Below, in pieces: positions 1-10,191 of a DNA stretch of 64,000 bases (position 1 is its first letter; every line of letters starts with the position of its first letter). The DNA comes from Diogma glabrata (lineage: Eukaryota; Arthropoda; Insecta; Diptera; Cylindrotomidae). The notes below the pieces were generated by a model, which saw nothing but the letters and a program-made list of their open reading frames with translations, was not told the origin of the DNA and made no database searches. A program made the position numbers and the translations under genes. Location of the stretch: assembly GCA_963693315.1 (NCBI GenBank), contig OY856186.1:281164346-281228345 (forward strand), given 5' to 3'.

Positions 1-36
1 TATTTCTTTTTAGAATTTTGACGAGGTGTCAACAGT

Positions 37-136
37 GAGGACAACTGAATTTTGAAGTATATGTGACAGAAATATTCGGTTGGCACAAAATGAGGTTGTG
101 ATGAACGAATTTTTTCTTTCAGTGTTGTATTGTGAA
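37..136. repeat. Partial copy of a short palindromic MITE-like repeat
   Basis: This stretch resembles 57588-57680: both contain attcggttggcaca, then a gaggttgt block, and end in tttctttcagtg. At 57525-57680 the same sequence forms an inverted repeat with ends like ACTGAAAGAAA. Only the right half is present here. No coding potential is visible. Confidence 0.6.
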
Positions 137-214
137 ACGGCTACTTACGTTTCAACCAAAAAAAGAAAAAAAGAAAAAACAACTTATTAAATGGTTAAAA
201 AAGGCACTAATGTC

Positions 215-414
215 ACTAGTTTACAAAAAAAATCTCCCGAAATAAAACCCAACTTTTCTTATAAATTTTGACCTCCTGAACACGAATATCATATTCATTT
301 TTTTTGGTTAGCTCTTATTTTTGAGATATTCATGAAAAACCAATTTTTTTGGTGATAAAAAATGTTGTTTCGGTTTTTGGGTCTCATATTTTACAAAACA
401 AATAAATTAAATAT
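215..414 (+). repeat. Foldback left arm, outer part
   Basis: It is the inverted complement of about 7985-8177, including the segment around ttggttagctctt. It ends abruptly at the LTR of the inserted retrotransposon. Confidence 0.75.
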
Positions 415-1032
415 TGTTACGTTTTTCACACCTTACTTCGAATTGGCCTTACTCACAATTCGATAAACGCAATTCCCAATCTCTTCCTGAGTTCGATCAC
501 TGATTAGTAAGCACAAACACCAGGTTTTATTAAGTATTCAACACCTTAATTGTTTCACAACAACAGGAAAACAATACAGCAAACGATATTCTTGACTAGA
601 ATATTCTTCCAACAGCTTCCGAAACTCCAACGGTTGATTGTAGAAATTTCCAGTAATAGAACGTTTAAAATAATACACAAAATATTTCTTAAAACTTTAT
701 TCACAAATTTAAAGATCACTTTTATAATTTTAACTTCACTATCACAGGTTTAAAATAAACTAATTCAAAACTACAAGAGGCAATTTTCTTATATACCTTC
801 TGCAATACTTCTAGATAATTCGACATCACTTTCCAGAAACCTTGAGAAAATATTAGAATATTCGATTATTTTACGTTATGTTGATTTGATTCATAAAATC
901 GTTTATGTTGACCCTATTTCTAAGAAGAGACAACAACAACAATATTCATTTCATTAATTTGTTTGTTGTGTTTTGTTGATTTTATTTTCCTGGAAGTGAC
1001 CGTAATCGTCTAGATTTTTCTGAATCGTAACA
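415..1032 (-). repeat. 3' LTR (minus-strand element)
   Basis: 618 bp, nearly identical to 3443-4060, with TGTTAC/GTAACA ends. The purine-rich tract just inside it (minus strand, 1033-1045, AAGTGGAGGGTAA) fits the polypurine tract that primes plus-strand DNA. The short ORF at 550-753 recurs in the other LTR and is not a gene. Confidence 0.92.
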
Positions 1033-3408
1033 TTACCCTCCACTTAAGCCTGTTCGTCCCGAACAGGATCTAGATCTCTCCTCCAATTGTTGAATCCAAA
1101 CATTTTTTTTTCTTTTCCTATTTCCCAGACTGTTTAGAATTACTTCCGGTTCCTTTCTAAGTACTGGGCCATTACCTTGTTTTATGTCAGCCCACCGTGA
1201 TGAGTAGGGATTCTCATTATTTCTAAATTGCTTCTTATCACTTCCCTTTGGGAGTTTCACAATGCCATGTCTCCGAACCATTCTCATTTTCAGCTGCGAT
1301 TCATCCCCGTTTGTAGCTATTTGAACCACCTCTTTTACATCGCTCACCTCGTTATGGACTTGGACCTGTTTCCTTTTTAACTTTCGGCGTTTGTTTAAAC
1401 GTCTGCGTCGGTTGACGTTTCTCTCCCTCATCTGTATGGATGGTGCTGGATTTTCTTCTGCACTGCGTAGTTCCTCATCGCTGCCAATATTTGTTGACTC
1501 TGCCTCATTCACAAGTAGTGGCATCCCAACATTATTAACCTTTAGGATTCCACATCCAAAATCGAAGACTAATCCCTTCGCCTTCATGAAGTCCATCCCC
1601 AAAATGACTTCATCCATAATGTCTGCCACTAGCACCTCTTGTTGATAGCAGTTATTTCCCAATTTTATTTCAGCGATTCTTTTACCTTCTATTTCAGCGC
1701 ATTCTCCATATACTGTTTGGAGTTTCAATCCATCTGATGGTTCCAAAACACCGTCAATTAAACCTTTGCGAACGAATGTTCGAGCTGAACCTGTATCCAG
1801 TGTCATGAAGCAACCTTTGCCTTCAAGTTGTCCGTTGATACCCAAGCTTTCACAATTTACCGCAATTCTTGAAATTGGAATGCAGGCTGCATTCTCCTCA
1901 CTTTTTGGCTTTACAGTTGCACCTTCAACAGGCTTCCGTTGAATAGGAGACGAAGATCTATCACGCTTCCTGTTCCAGCAGTCCTGTGAGATATGGCCCG
2001 ATTTCCTACATATCCAGCACAGGAGTTTTCTACTGCTGTTCCTGAACCCTACGTTCTCCATTTCTTCGGCTCCTCTGTTCTTCACAGAAGACGACAATCT
2101 GTCTGCTTTCCTGTTTTTCTTGCATTCCCGTGCCATGTGACCCTCTTCATCACATACCCAGCATCTGATGTCGCTTCTATCTCTGTGTGCCAAAACTTCC
2201 CCTTTGATGTTCCCCTCTACATTCCTTTTTCTGCATCCACTAGATGGCATACACAACCTCTGTACCATCTCATATTGCATTGCGTATGCGACAGTTTCAT
2301 GGAAAGTCGCCTTAGGTGTAGTCATTACTTTGATCCTAATTTCTGGATCTCGGATACCATCTGTAAAAGCCTCAATCTTCATTTTCTCCATAAAATACGG
2401 TGGAGTATTCGAGTGTGCCAAATGTACAAGCCGTTCTACTGCCGAAGAATAGTCCTGAAGGCTTTCTCCATTCCGTTGCAAGCGACCCTTTAGCTCGATC
2501 CGGTATAGCTCCTTTTTATGGTCGCTGCCATATTTACGTTCCAATGCATTCATCACCTCTGCATAACTTTTTCGGTTGTTTTCCGGCACTGCCTGTAATG
2601 CTTCAGCTGCTTCACCTTTAAGCGCAACTATCAATGCAGCAAGACGATTTTCAGCGTTCCAAACATTCTGATCAGCTGCGGTCTCGAACTGGAACTTGAA
2701 GATGCCGAAAGATGTGGTACCGTCGTACGATGGTGGCTTTAGTTTAATATTTGCTACTTGGTGTACCACATGTGAAGAACCCTTAACTGTTTCAACATCT
2801 TGTAACCTCTTCTCAAAATCGTCAACTTTAGTTACGACCTTATTCAAATCACGCTCAAATTCCTGCATTTCTGTTTGAATTTTCTCGACTTTAACATCGA
2901 ATGCCGTTGACATTTGTAGAAGTTTCTCGTCCAAGTGTTGATTTATGCTAATATTCAACTCATTTATTTGCTGGTTTATCTCATTTTTATTTTTAGCCAA
3001 TGTTGTAGTTATTTCTTCTTTGGTAGCAGCCATTTGTTGATTGATGTTGCTGCTTTGTTGATCAAATTTTTGATTCAGTTCATCTTTATTGGCAACCATA
3101 TTAGCATTCATCTGATGCATGTTCAAATTCATTTGTTGCATCATAGCCATTAACTGCGTAAAATCGCAGTTTCCAGATGGTAATGTTGTTGTTGTTTCTG
3201 CAACAAAACTTTTCTCCTCATCAGCTGCCACTAGATTATTATTTGGACTAATCACTCCAAACTGGTAACTTTCCACAACTACTCCACTAGCTTCCATAGC
3301 TTCTCGAAGCCGTATCGTTAATTCAGTTTTGTTGCCGGTTGTTGCCAATCCACGTTGTTCTAGTTCTTTCTTTAACTCAAGAACCTTCAAATCACTTAAT
3401 AAAACCAT
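1033..3408 (-). CDS. Gag-protease polyprotein of an LTR retrotransposon
   Basis: Intact 791-aa ORF. Residues about 1-40 look like a SAP-type helical motif (LSDLKVLELKKELEQRG). Residues 85-205 are heptad-like, Gln/Asn-rich and probably coiled coil. Residues 220-385 resemble the retrotransposon capsid region. Two CCHC zinc knuckles follow at 416-429 (CWVCDEEGHMAREC) and 464-477 (CWICRKSGHISQDC). A retropepsin-type aspartic protease follows, with active-site DTG at 538-540 and ILGMDF at 602-607. The tail is very basic. Residues from about 715 resemble the end of a gypsy-type pol product, which suggests an internal in-frame deletion removed RT to integrase; this is inference. The stop codon overlaps the polypurine tract at the 3' LTR. 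The role would be packaging and maturing the element RNA. Confidence 0.9.
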   Translation of the reverse strand: MVLLSDLKVLELKKELEQRGLATTGNKTELTIRLREAMEASGVVVESYQFGVISPNNNLVAADEEKSFVAETTTTLPSGNCDFTQLMAMMQQMNLNMHQMNANMVANKDELNQKFDQQSSNINQQMAATKEEITTTLAKNKNEINQQINELNISINQHLDEKLLQMSTAFDVKVEKIQTEMQEFERDLNKVVTKVDDFEKRLQDVETVKGSSHVVHQVANIKLKPPSYDGTTSFGIFKFQFETAADQNVWNAENRLAALIVALKGEAAEALQAVPENNRKSYAEVMNALERKYGSDHKKELYRIELKGRLQRNGESLQDYSSAVERLVHLAHSNTPPYFMEKMKIEAFTDGIRDPEIRIKVMTTPKATFHETVAYAMQYEMVQRLCMPSSGCRKRNVEGNIKGEVLAHRDRSDIRCWVCDEEGHMARECKKNRKADRLSSSVKNRGAEEMENVGFRNSSRKLLCWICRKSGHISQDCWNRKRDRSSSPIQRKPVEGATVKPKSEENAACIPISRIAVNCESLGINGQLEGKGCFMTLDTGSARTFVRKGLIDGVLEPSDGLKLQTVYGECAEIEGKRIAEIKLGNNCYQQEVLVADIMDEVILGMDFMKAKGLVFDFGCGILKVNNVGMPLLVNEAESTNIGSDEELRSAEENPAPSIQMRERNVNRRRRLNKRRKLKRKQVQVHNEVSDVKEVVQIATNGDESQLKMRMVRRHGIVKLPKGSDKKQFRNNENPYSSRWADIKQGNGPVLRKEPEVILNSLGNRKRKKNVWIQQLEERSRSCSGRTGLSGG

Positions 3409-3426
3409 TATTAACAGCTAACTAAT

Positions 3427-3441
3427 CCACCGATGTCACCA
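3427..3441 (-). other. Candidate tRNA primer-binding site
   Basis: Just inside the 5' LTR the minus strand reads TGGTGACATCGGTGG, one base from the LTR end. This is complementary to a tRNA 3' terminus ending in CCA. Which tRNA it matches cannot be told without a tRNA set. Confidence 0.6.
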
Positions 3442-3442
3442 A

Positions 3443-4060
3443 TGTTACGTTTTTCACACCTTACTTCGAATTGGCCTTACTCACAATTCGATAAACGCAA
3501 TTCCCAATCTCTTCCTGAGTTCGATCACTGATTAGTAAGCACAAACACCAGGTTTTATTAAGTATTCAACACCTTAATTGTTTCACAACAACAGGAAAAC
3601 AATACAGCAAACGATATTGTTGACTAGAATATTCTTCCAACAGCTTCCGAAACTCCAACGGTTGATTGTAGAAATTTCCAGTAATAGAACGTTTAAAATA
3701 ATACACAAAATATTTCTTAAAACTTTATTCACAAATTTAAAGATCACTTTTATAATTTTAACTTCACTATTGCAGGTTTAAAATAAACTAATTCAAAACT
3801 ACAAGAGGTAATTTTCTTATATACCTTCTGCAATACTTCTAGATAATTCGACATCACTTTCCAGAAACCTTGAGAAAATATTAGAATATTCGATTATTTT
3901 ACGTTATGTTGATTTGATTCATAAAATCGTTTATGTTGACCCTATTTCTAAAAAGAGACAACAACAAAAATATTCATTTCATTAATTTGTTTGTTGTGTT
4001 TTGTTGATTTTATTTTCCAGGAAGTGACCGTAATCGTCTAGATTTTTCTGAATCGTAACA
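3443..4060 (-). repeat. 5' LTR (minus-strand element)
   Basis: 618 bp, about seven differences from 415-1032. This copy precedes the Gag ORF in the reading direction, so it carries the promoter. Confidence 0.92.
3816..3825 (-). promoter_or_regulatory. TATA box of the retrotransposon 5' LTR
   Basis: The minus strand reads GGTATATAAG about 375 bp into the 5' LTR, followed by a T/G-rich stretch where transcription could start. The same motif is in the other LTR near 787-797. This assignment rests on motif and position only. Confidence 0.5.
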
Positions 4061-4064
4061 ATAT

Positions 4065-4395
4065 ATTAATGAAACGAGTACATAGTAATTATGCTAACAA
4101 ATATTTTGAAGTATATTTTGTAAAAATCCATTAAGGATTCTGGAAGTTACAGCCGAAAAAAGATGAAAAAATACGAAAAATTCACGTTTTTTTTAATTTT
4201 TTCCATTTTCAACATCAAAAATTTTGAACAAATAAAGACACAAATTTTTTGTAATTTCTTGGAGCCTATAGGAGCATCAATTTTCTTTCTTTTAAGCTAA
4301 AAAAACAAGAATATTGGTGCAGTTTGCACCAAGTTATTCAAGTTTTCCCAAAGAAAGTCAAAACTCAAAATATGGAAAAAATAATATTTTACTTA
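4065..4395 (+). repeat. Foldback left arm, inner part
   Basis: It is the inverted complement of about 7655-7950. Shared runs include tccattaaggattctgg and ccaaagaaagtcaaaactca. Homology fades after about 4395, and 4396-4750 is AT-rich with no gene I can support. Confidence 0.75.
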
Positions 4396-4726
4396 ATTTA
4401 TTATGCCATAAATAATAATTTTAAAAGTTCAGTCATTCTCAAAGATCAGTAAAGAATTATTTCAAAATAGTAAAGTATAATTCCCATTTTTGTTTTCGAA
4501 GTTGGGAATTGGATCGATATGAGACGTATATAGAAAAATATAAACAAAAGATAATGAATTGTGAGGAGAGGCAAAACATCATAACATCAGAACTATTTAA
4601 GTTAGTTCAAGCACCATAAAGTTAAGCCCCTATTTATGTCTGTTAATACCTGCAAGGTTTGTTTCTTTTCTTTTTTCTCTTTTTTTTATTTTTTGATAAT
4701 GTAAATTTTTTTCTATCACCGCCTTT

Positions 4727-6580
4727 GTGTTACTCCTTACGTTTATGATTATTTTAAGTGCGAAAGCGGCAAAACTTTCGAGTATGTCAATTTCTGACAA
4801 AAGTTTTTACAGTGCCATTAATTCTTTAAATTGTGGTACTAAATCTTCTATCCCTCCTATCATTGATGGTGACTCAATCATTACTGACCCTGCAAGGAAA
4901 GCTACATTGTTCGCGGAACGCTTTGCTTCAAATTCAACAGTTTTAGAAACTCCTAAAGAAATACCCCAAATCCATTCTTCAGGAGTTAATATGAAACAAT
5001 TACATTTCAAACCCAAAATTGTCGAAAAACTCTTAAGGGGGTTAAACAACAACAAAGCTTCTGGTCTGGACAACATTCCTCCTGTTATTCTAAAAACATT
5101 TTCAAAAGAACTTGCACCAACCCTCACCAAAATATTTTATAAATCCTACAAATCTGGTATTTATCCATCCTGCTGGAAGTTGGCCAATGTCCAGCCTGTA
5201 CCAAAAAAAGGAACGAAATGTGATATTTCAAATTATAGACCAATAGCCTTACTCCCAGTTATGTCCAAAATATACGAGCACTATATTAATTCACACATAT
5301 CCAAATTTTTGGAAGACAACCATTTGATATCTGACAGCCAATACGGTTTTAGAAACAAAAGATCAACAACCGATCTATTGAACTTTGTGGCACATATTTG
5401 GAATAGCATACTTGAGAAAGGTGGTGAAACGTACGTGATCGAATTAGACATCTCAAAAGCATTTGATCGAATTTGGCATGCCAACTTGATCAACAAGCTC
5501 GTTGCGTACGGTTTTCATCCCGCAATCGTGAAGTTGATTCAAAATTTTCTGTCTAACCGATACATCTCGGTGTCTATAGATGGCTTTTCTTCTGAGTCCA
5601 AATTAATTAACGCTGGTGTACCCCAAGGCTCAGTTTTATCTCCCACTTTATTTTTAATTTATATCAACGAACTGTTGCAAATCACCAGTAACCCAATAAA
5701 TAGTTTTGCAGATGATAGTACACTGCACAAGTCATTCGTCCCCCTATCTTCAAAGGGTAAAATGCATGAACGAATAAATCCCGTCCGGAGAGACGCTGCC
5801 ATAAATGTAAACGAGGACCTAAAAAAAGTCGCCGATTGGGGTGACAAAAATTTGGTCAATTTTAATTCCACCAAAACACAGCTATTGATTGTTTCCAGAT
5901 CAAAGACCGAGTTTCCCAACGATATTTCAATTAATATGTGCGACGACCAAATACGCGAATGTGAAAGCGTTCGTTTATTGGGAGTCACAATATCCAATGA
6001 CTTACTCTGGAACGATCATATAATGGCCATGGCAAAGAGCGCGTCAAGAAAACTCGGCCTCCTCAATAGATGTAAAAAATATTCTACTTCGCATCAATTA
6101 CTCCACATTTATAAGTCCTATATTCGTCCCTGTATGGAGTATTGTTGTCAAGTTTGGGGCGCTGCATCTGTTACTATCCTAGCTCTTTTGGACTCTGTTC
6201 AGAAGCGAGCTATACGAATTGTTGGTGATCGAGATTTAACATTAGGTCTTGATTCCCTGCAACATCGTCGCACTGTTGCTGATCTCGTTGTTTTTTATAA
6301 ATATCGTCACCAGCAGTGCTCGGATGAAATCAGGTCCATAATGCCAAAGACATATGTTTTTCCCCGTTTTACTCGTCAATCGGTGTGTGCGGGCGGTCGA
6401 ACTGTCGAGATTACTCACTGTCATAGTAATAGAATGCAAAGAGATTTCTTTGTGCGTACATCGTACACATGGAATGCTTTGCCCGAATCAATAGTCTCGA
6501 GTGCTTTCAATCCACAAAGATTTAAAAAAAGCGTCCACCTATATCTCAAGACGCATGTTGTTGTGGGACCTACGTCTTAA
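4727..6580 (+). CDS. LINE reverse transcriptase (partial ORF2)
   Basis: 617-aa open frame. The first residues are probably flanking DNA that happens to be open, and element sequence begins near 4757. RT motifs run in order: KASGLDNIPPVILKTF, then NYRPIALLPVMSKIYE, then QYGFRNKRSTTDLL, then the acidic motif LDISKAFDRIWH, then GVPQGSVLSPTLFLIYINE, and the catalytic FADD (NSFADDSTLH). The tail HCHSNRMQRDFFVRTSYTWN followed by ALPESIV is the C-terminal block common in CR1/jockey-type LINEs. Endonuclease is absent. The long uninterrupted frame suggests a fairly young insertion, but truncation makes it incapable of autonomous movement. Clade assignment is by motif style only. Confidence 0.85.
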   Translation: MLLLTFMIILSAKAAKLSSMSISDKSFYSAINSLNCGTKSSIPPIIDGDSIITDPARKATLFAERFASNSTVLETPKEIPQIHSSGVNMKQLHFKPKIVEKLLRGLNNNKASGLDNIPPVILKTFSKELAPTLTKIFYKSYKSGIYPSCWKLANVQPVPKKGTKCDISNYRPIALLPVMSKIYEHYINSHISKFLEDNHLISDSQYGFRNKRSTTDLLNFVAHIWNSILEKGGETYVIELDISKAFDRIWHANLINKLVAYGFHPAIVKLIQNFLSNRYISVSIDGFSSESKLINAGVPQGSVLSPTLFLIYINELLQITSNPINSFADDSTLHKSFVPLSSKGKMHERINPVRRDAAINVNEDLKKVADWGDKNLVNFNSTKTQLLIVSRSKTEFPNDISINMCDDQIRECESVRLLGVTISNDLLWNDHIMAMAKSASRKLGLLNRCKKYSTSHQLLHIYKSYIRPCMEYCCQVWGAASVTILALLDSVQKRAIRIVGDRDLTLGLDSLQHRRTVADLVVFYKYRHQQCSDEIRSIMPKTYVFPRFTRQSVCAGGRTVEITHCHSNRMQRDFFVRTSYTWNALPESIVSSAFNPQRFKKSVHLYLKTHVVVGPTS

Positions 6581-6658
6581 AAGGTATCCATGTGTTGTTG
6601 TGACACATTTTGTAACTCCTACTACACAACACTTCTTATTAAAAAAAAAAAAAAAAAA
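4757..6658 (+). mobile_element. 5'-truncated LINE of CR1/jockey type with poly(A) tail
   Basis: Reverse transcriptase domain and C-terminal region are followed by a short 3' UTR and an A-run at 6641-6658. The endonuclease half and ORF1 are missing, as expected when target-primed reverse transcription stops early. A decayed relative lies at 10960-12115 on the minus strand and shares the same 3' UTR, including the TTTTGTAACTC area, which fixes the 3' end. Confidence 0.85.
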
Positions 6659-7081
6659 GTTAAATTTAAGAAAGCAATTACTTCTACTTTTTAATAGTTT
6701 TTCGGATTTCCCAAGTTTTGTTTAATTAGTTTAATGAGGTTTCTTTTTAAATAGATAATTGTCTTATGATTAGTTGCAAATGTAATCTCTCTGAGGATAA
6801 ATTTAATTCCAAACATTCAAGTGAAAATATTAATTAAAAACGAAAAAATATTAGAAATATAAATTTTCAATAGTGTATTGTTTTTAAAAATCAATAAATC
6901 AATAGTAATAGTGGCCTTGTAAAGCAACATAGATTGTTAGTAAAGTGTAAAGTCAAGTTTATTTAAATGGCGTCGAAAGTCTAAAAATAGCCCAAATTCA
7001 TTCTGTTTTATTTATGGAAGTTACTTAATACATACTGCTAAAAGAATCACACCATTTATAAGAACTGCTTATCTTCATTTT

Positions 7082-7585
7082 CAACTGATATTTTCCAACT
7101 CCTAAAATAAATCCGAGGTGGGAGGAGCTAGATCATGTCAAAAAATCTCACAAAAAAAATCTCAATTTCGAGAAAAAACATATAAACATAAAATACAACT
7201 TTTGTAAAAAAAGACATTTCATAATCAACTAACTGATATTTTCCAACTCCTAAATAAGTCCGAGGTAGGAGGAGCTAGATCATGTCAAAAAACTTCACCA
7301 AAAAAATCTCAATTTCGAAAAAAATCATATACAAATAAAATACAACTTTTGTCACAAAAAGACATTTCATAATCAACTAACTGATATTTTCTAACTCTTA
7401 AAACAATTCCGAGGTAGGAGGAGCTAGATCATTTCAAAAAATCTCACAAAAAAAATCTAAATTTCGAGAAAAATCATATACAAATAAAATACAACTTTTG
7501 TCAAAAAAAGACATTTCATAATCAACTAACTGATATTTTCCAACTCCTAAGATAAGTCCGAGGAAGGAGGAGCTAGATCTACTAC
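7082..7585 (+). repeat. ~148-bp tandem repeat, about 3.4 copies
   Basis: The phrase ctgatattttccaactcc recurs near 7085, 7232, 7381 and 7530, each time followed by a gaggtnggaggagctagat block. Spacing is 147-149 bp. The array lies in the core of the foldback element next to the right arm. The stretch 6660-7080 before it is AT-rich with no recognisable feature. Confidence 0.85.
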
Positions 7586-7654
7586 AAAGCAATTTAAATA
7601 TAAATCAAATATGTTGCAGAATTTAAATTATTCTTATTTTTAAATTTTTTTTCC

Positions 7655-8177
7655 AAATTTTGAGTTTTGATTTTCTTTGGGAAAACTTAAATAACTTGGT
7701 GCAAGCTGCACCAATATTCATATCTTTTAGCTTAAAAAAAAGAAAATTGATGCTCCTATAGGCTCCAAGAAATTAAAAAAAATTAGTGTCTTTATTTATG
7801 CAAAATTAATGGTGTTGAAAATGGAAAAATTGTAAAAAAGCGTGAATTTTTCGTATTTTTTCAAACTTTTTCGACTGTAACTTCCAGAATCCTTAATGAA
7901 TTTTTACAAAATATAACTCAAAATGTTTGTTGGCATGTTTAATATGCACATGTGTTATTAGTTTAGTTAATTTGTTTGTTTTTTTAAATATGAGAACAAA
8001 AATCCGAAACAACATTTTTGTTCACCGAATAAATTGGTTTTTCTTGAATATCTCAAAAACAAGAGCTAACCAAAAAAAATGAATATGATATTCGTGTTCA
8101 GGAGATCAAAATCTATAAGAAAAAATGGGTTTTATTCAGGGAGACAAAAAAAGTTCAAAATTTGTAAACTAGTGTAT
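7655..8177 (-). repeat. Foldback right arm
   Basis: Inverted counterpart of 215-414 plus 4065-4395. It is uninterrupted, so it shows what the left arm looked like before the LTR element inserted. The short stretch 8178-8324 is AT-rich with no gene. Confidence 0.75.
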
Positions 8178-8324
8178 TGAGTTGATACAATACTTGCGTA
8201 CAATCAGCAAATTACGGTTTTGTTGGTTGTTAAAACAACAATTTTCGATGGTATAAATTAGATTTTTAAATAATATTTTATTTTAGGTTTACCGTTTATC
8301 TTCTTTTTGTAATAATATTTAAAT

Positions 8325-8525
8325 AAATAAATCAAAAACTACCTCCGTTTTTCATAGATTCACTAAAAATTTTGTATGTACAGCATAAAAAAACACAAAA
8401 AAAAACAAAATAAATTATTCACACTTTTTTGGTATAAAATTTTTATTCTTCTTTTTTCATATTATTTTAACTAAACATATTAATTAGGATGCATTTCGGT
8501 TTTTAATAAAAACCATCATCAGCTG
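8325..8525 (-). repeat. Penelope-like terminal repeat, inverted copy
   Basis: Reverse complement of 12610-12815 with small differences, including the region around ctacctccgtttttcatag. The hammerhead-like core reads leftward on the minus strand. Confidence 0.75.
8494..8522 (-). ncRNA. Hammerhead-like ribozyme core (minus strand)
   Basis: The minus strand reads CTGATGA (8522-8516), then a self-complementary GGTTTTTATTAAAAACC that forms helix II with a short loop, then GAAA (8497-8494). These are the conserved core boxes of a hammerhead ribozyme. Helix I is weak (a possible CTG/CAG stem), and I could not find a convincing upstream strand for helix III with the cleavage site. It may therefore be partial, or act only as a dimer. 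Confidence 0.5.
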
Positions 8526-8557
8526 TCCATCATCAGGAACATATTTCACATATAAAA

Positions 8558-8767
8558 AATAACCACCCTAATAAATCAGCCATAGCGGAACATGCCATTA
8601 TCAACTCACACTACAATTTTTCAAAAAATAAATTAAAATTAAAAAAACATATTCAAGATACGAAGGAAATGGATGCCTGGGAAAGTGTGTTTATTCACCA
8701 GAACAAGGAAAACATAATCAACATAGATGCAGCACCAGTTATATCACCACTTTTTAAATTCCTATAA
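8558..8767 (+). pseudogene. Penelope-like ORF, C-terminal GIY-YIG endonuclease remnant
   Basis: Only about 69 codons remain, ending at TAA 8765-8767. The frame reads NKSAIAEHAI..., then a Lys-rich stretch, then DAWESVFIHQNKENIINID, then ISPLFKFL. The AEHA box, the E-x-x-x-I-H block and the NIINID block near the end match the C-terminal part of Penelope-type proteins, where the endonuclease nicks target DNA. Everything upstream, including the reverse transcriptase, is missing. No start codon of its own is expected. Confidence 0.65.
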
Positions 8768-8789
8768 TAATAATAAATATAAATAAAAA

Positions 8790-9510
8790 AAATAGTACAT
8801 TATAAACCGAGGTGATAAAATAAATTTTCTACATTGAGGTGAATATTAATTCGCGAGAAACGAAGTTTCGAGCGAATTAAGAGCCGAAATGGAGAAAATT
8901 TGCTTCACCGAGGTTTATATACTATTTTTTTTACTACTTGATGTAAAAAATGCACTAAAACTCTTAATTATACACAAAATAAAATGTCAATTAATAAGCA
9001 AATGGTGAATAACTAAAAATTTTGATTTGGTGAAACATTGTTTATCATATCATTGGATTGCGTATTGGATATTTATTATTCAGGGCTGCTTAGTTAGAAT
9101 TTTATTTTCAATGAATTTTCTTAAAACTATATAAAAATCACATATGCTTTGCAAAAATAAAGCTTTTATTTATTTTTGGCATGAAATTGAAAATCTATTC
9201 AATATTGATGAACCAAATTTTGAATTTTTTTAGTCTACAACTCACAACTAGCCTAAATTTAACAGAAATGTTCTACACGAATTAAAATTTCAAATAAACT
9301 AACCTGAGGAAGAAACTTAAAAAATTCAAAGATGAACTCAATTTAACAAACAAACAAAAGTTATATTTTTATTATTTACCAAGGTGCTAAAATACTTATT
9401 ATTAGGTGTGGGGAATCTGAATTAGTAACCAAAGCTGAGAAAAATAACTTTTGTCTTGGGTTTTTGAGTAAATAATAGAAATTTCTCATGCAAGTAGTAA
9501 AAAAAAAAAA
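8790..9510. repeat. MITE-like dispersed repeat (copy 1)
   Basis: It matches 35725-36500 over its length. It opens with a palindromic section (ccgaggtgataaaataaatt ... gcttcaccgaggtttata), and the main part is bounded by short inverted repeats TTTTACTACTTG / CAAGTAGTAAAA. This copy also has an internal palindrome, aattcgcgagaaac / gtttcgagcgaatt, missing from copy 2. It is non-coding. The stretch 9511-9665 is AT-rich. Confidence 0.75.
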
Positions 9511-10116
9511 TTAAAACTCAATCATGAACAACATTATCTATCATAAAAAATTAAAACAAAAAAAAAAGTTTTAAAACATATGACAAATAACATTTTATAA
9601 AAATTGATTTATATAATTAATGTTATGATTTCCTAATAATAATTTCTGTTAGTTTCATTCTATACTACAGTAAAACTCGCTTTTAGCGTACACCATATAT
9701 AAAGTACACTTGGTTTATAGAGTACAGCAAATTTTTTTCTTACATCTATAAAAATTTTACGAACAAATTATCCTTCTTATAAGGTACCTCTGCTTATAAG
9801 GTTATAACGTACACACGTTTAGTCCCGTGAACTATTTTTCTATGTAATTTGCCCAGTTTATAAAGTACGAATAGAAAATAAAAATAAACATAAAATTTAA
9901 AAGTCCTAAGTATTCGATGCTTTATGATATTTAATATTTATTATTTTTCTACGAAATGTTTCTGCTTCCTTTCATTAATTTGTTGTGGTTCATGGATCAA
10001 TTCGCAAGTAAGTGTTGAGAAAATATTTGCTAATTTATCAGTTCAAATTCTTTAATGCTTTCATTCATGTTTTATGAAAATGCTAAAGGTGCAATACGGC
10101 CCCAAATCAAATTAAA

Positions 10117-10191
10117 ATGCAAGTGATCACTTTGGCCCATAAATTAAAATGTTTGGCGGAAGTCGATCAAAAGAAGTCTTTCACAAGTTAG
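10117..10191 (+). pseudogene. pogo-type transposase N-terminal remnant
   Basis: 24 codons from ATG 10117 to TAG 10189 give MQVITLAHKLKCLAEVDQKK plus a short tail. The pattern (leucine, acidic/basic helix, K-x-x-x-L-x-E-V-D-x-x-K-S) resembles the first helix-turn-helix of pogo/Tigger transposases, related to the CENP-B DNA-binding fold. The frame is then lost. This agrees with the CAG...CTG ends and TA duplication of the surrounding element. Confidence 0.5.

Larger units (their letters stand above)
415..4060 (-). mobile_element. Gypsy-like LTR retrotransposon, non-autonomous (Gag-protease only)
   Basis: Two 618-bp direct LTRs (415-1032 and 3443-4060) enclose a 2.4-kb interior with one ORF on the minus strand. 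The LTRs start TGTTAC and end GTAACA. The insertion is flanked by the 4-bp duplication ATAT (411-414 and 4061-4064), typical of gypsy-type integration. The LTRs differ at about seven positions by eye (about 1%), so the insertion is recent. No reverse transcriptase, RNase H or complete integrase is encoded. The element must depend on a relative for these, if it still moves. It lies inside the left arm of a foldback element. Confidence 0.92.
215..8177. mobile_element. Foldback-type element with ~530-bp inverted arms, carrying nested insertions
   Basis: The left arm is 215-414 continued at 4065-4395. The right arm is 7655-8177 in inverted orientation. Shared blocks include CACTAGTTTACAAA at the outer ends, the run around cctgaacacgaatatcat, and the run around attctggaagttacag. 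The left arm is cut cleanly by the LTR retrotransposon at 415-4060, and removing that insertion restores continuous alignment with the right arm. Between the arms lie a 5'-truncated LINE and a 148-bp tandem repeat. I see no transposase of its own, so it was presumably mobilised in trans or grew by accretion. A target duplication could not be identified. Confidence 0.75.

Noticed and set aside
1391..3153. Several plus-strand frames across the Gag gene
   Set aside because: They are antisense shadows of the intact minus-strand Gag-protease frame.
550..3781. 67-codon frames starting MFHNNRKTIQQT at 550-753 and 3578-3781
   Set aside because: They occupy the same place in the two LTRs on the strand opposite the element; they are duplicated LTR sequence, not genes.
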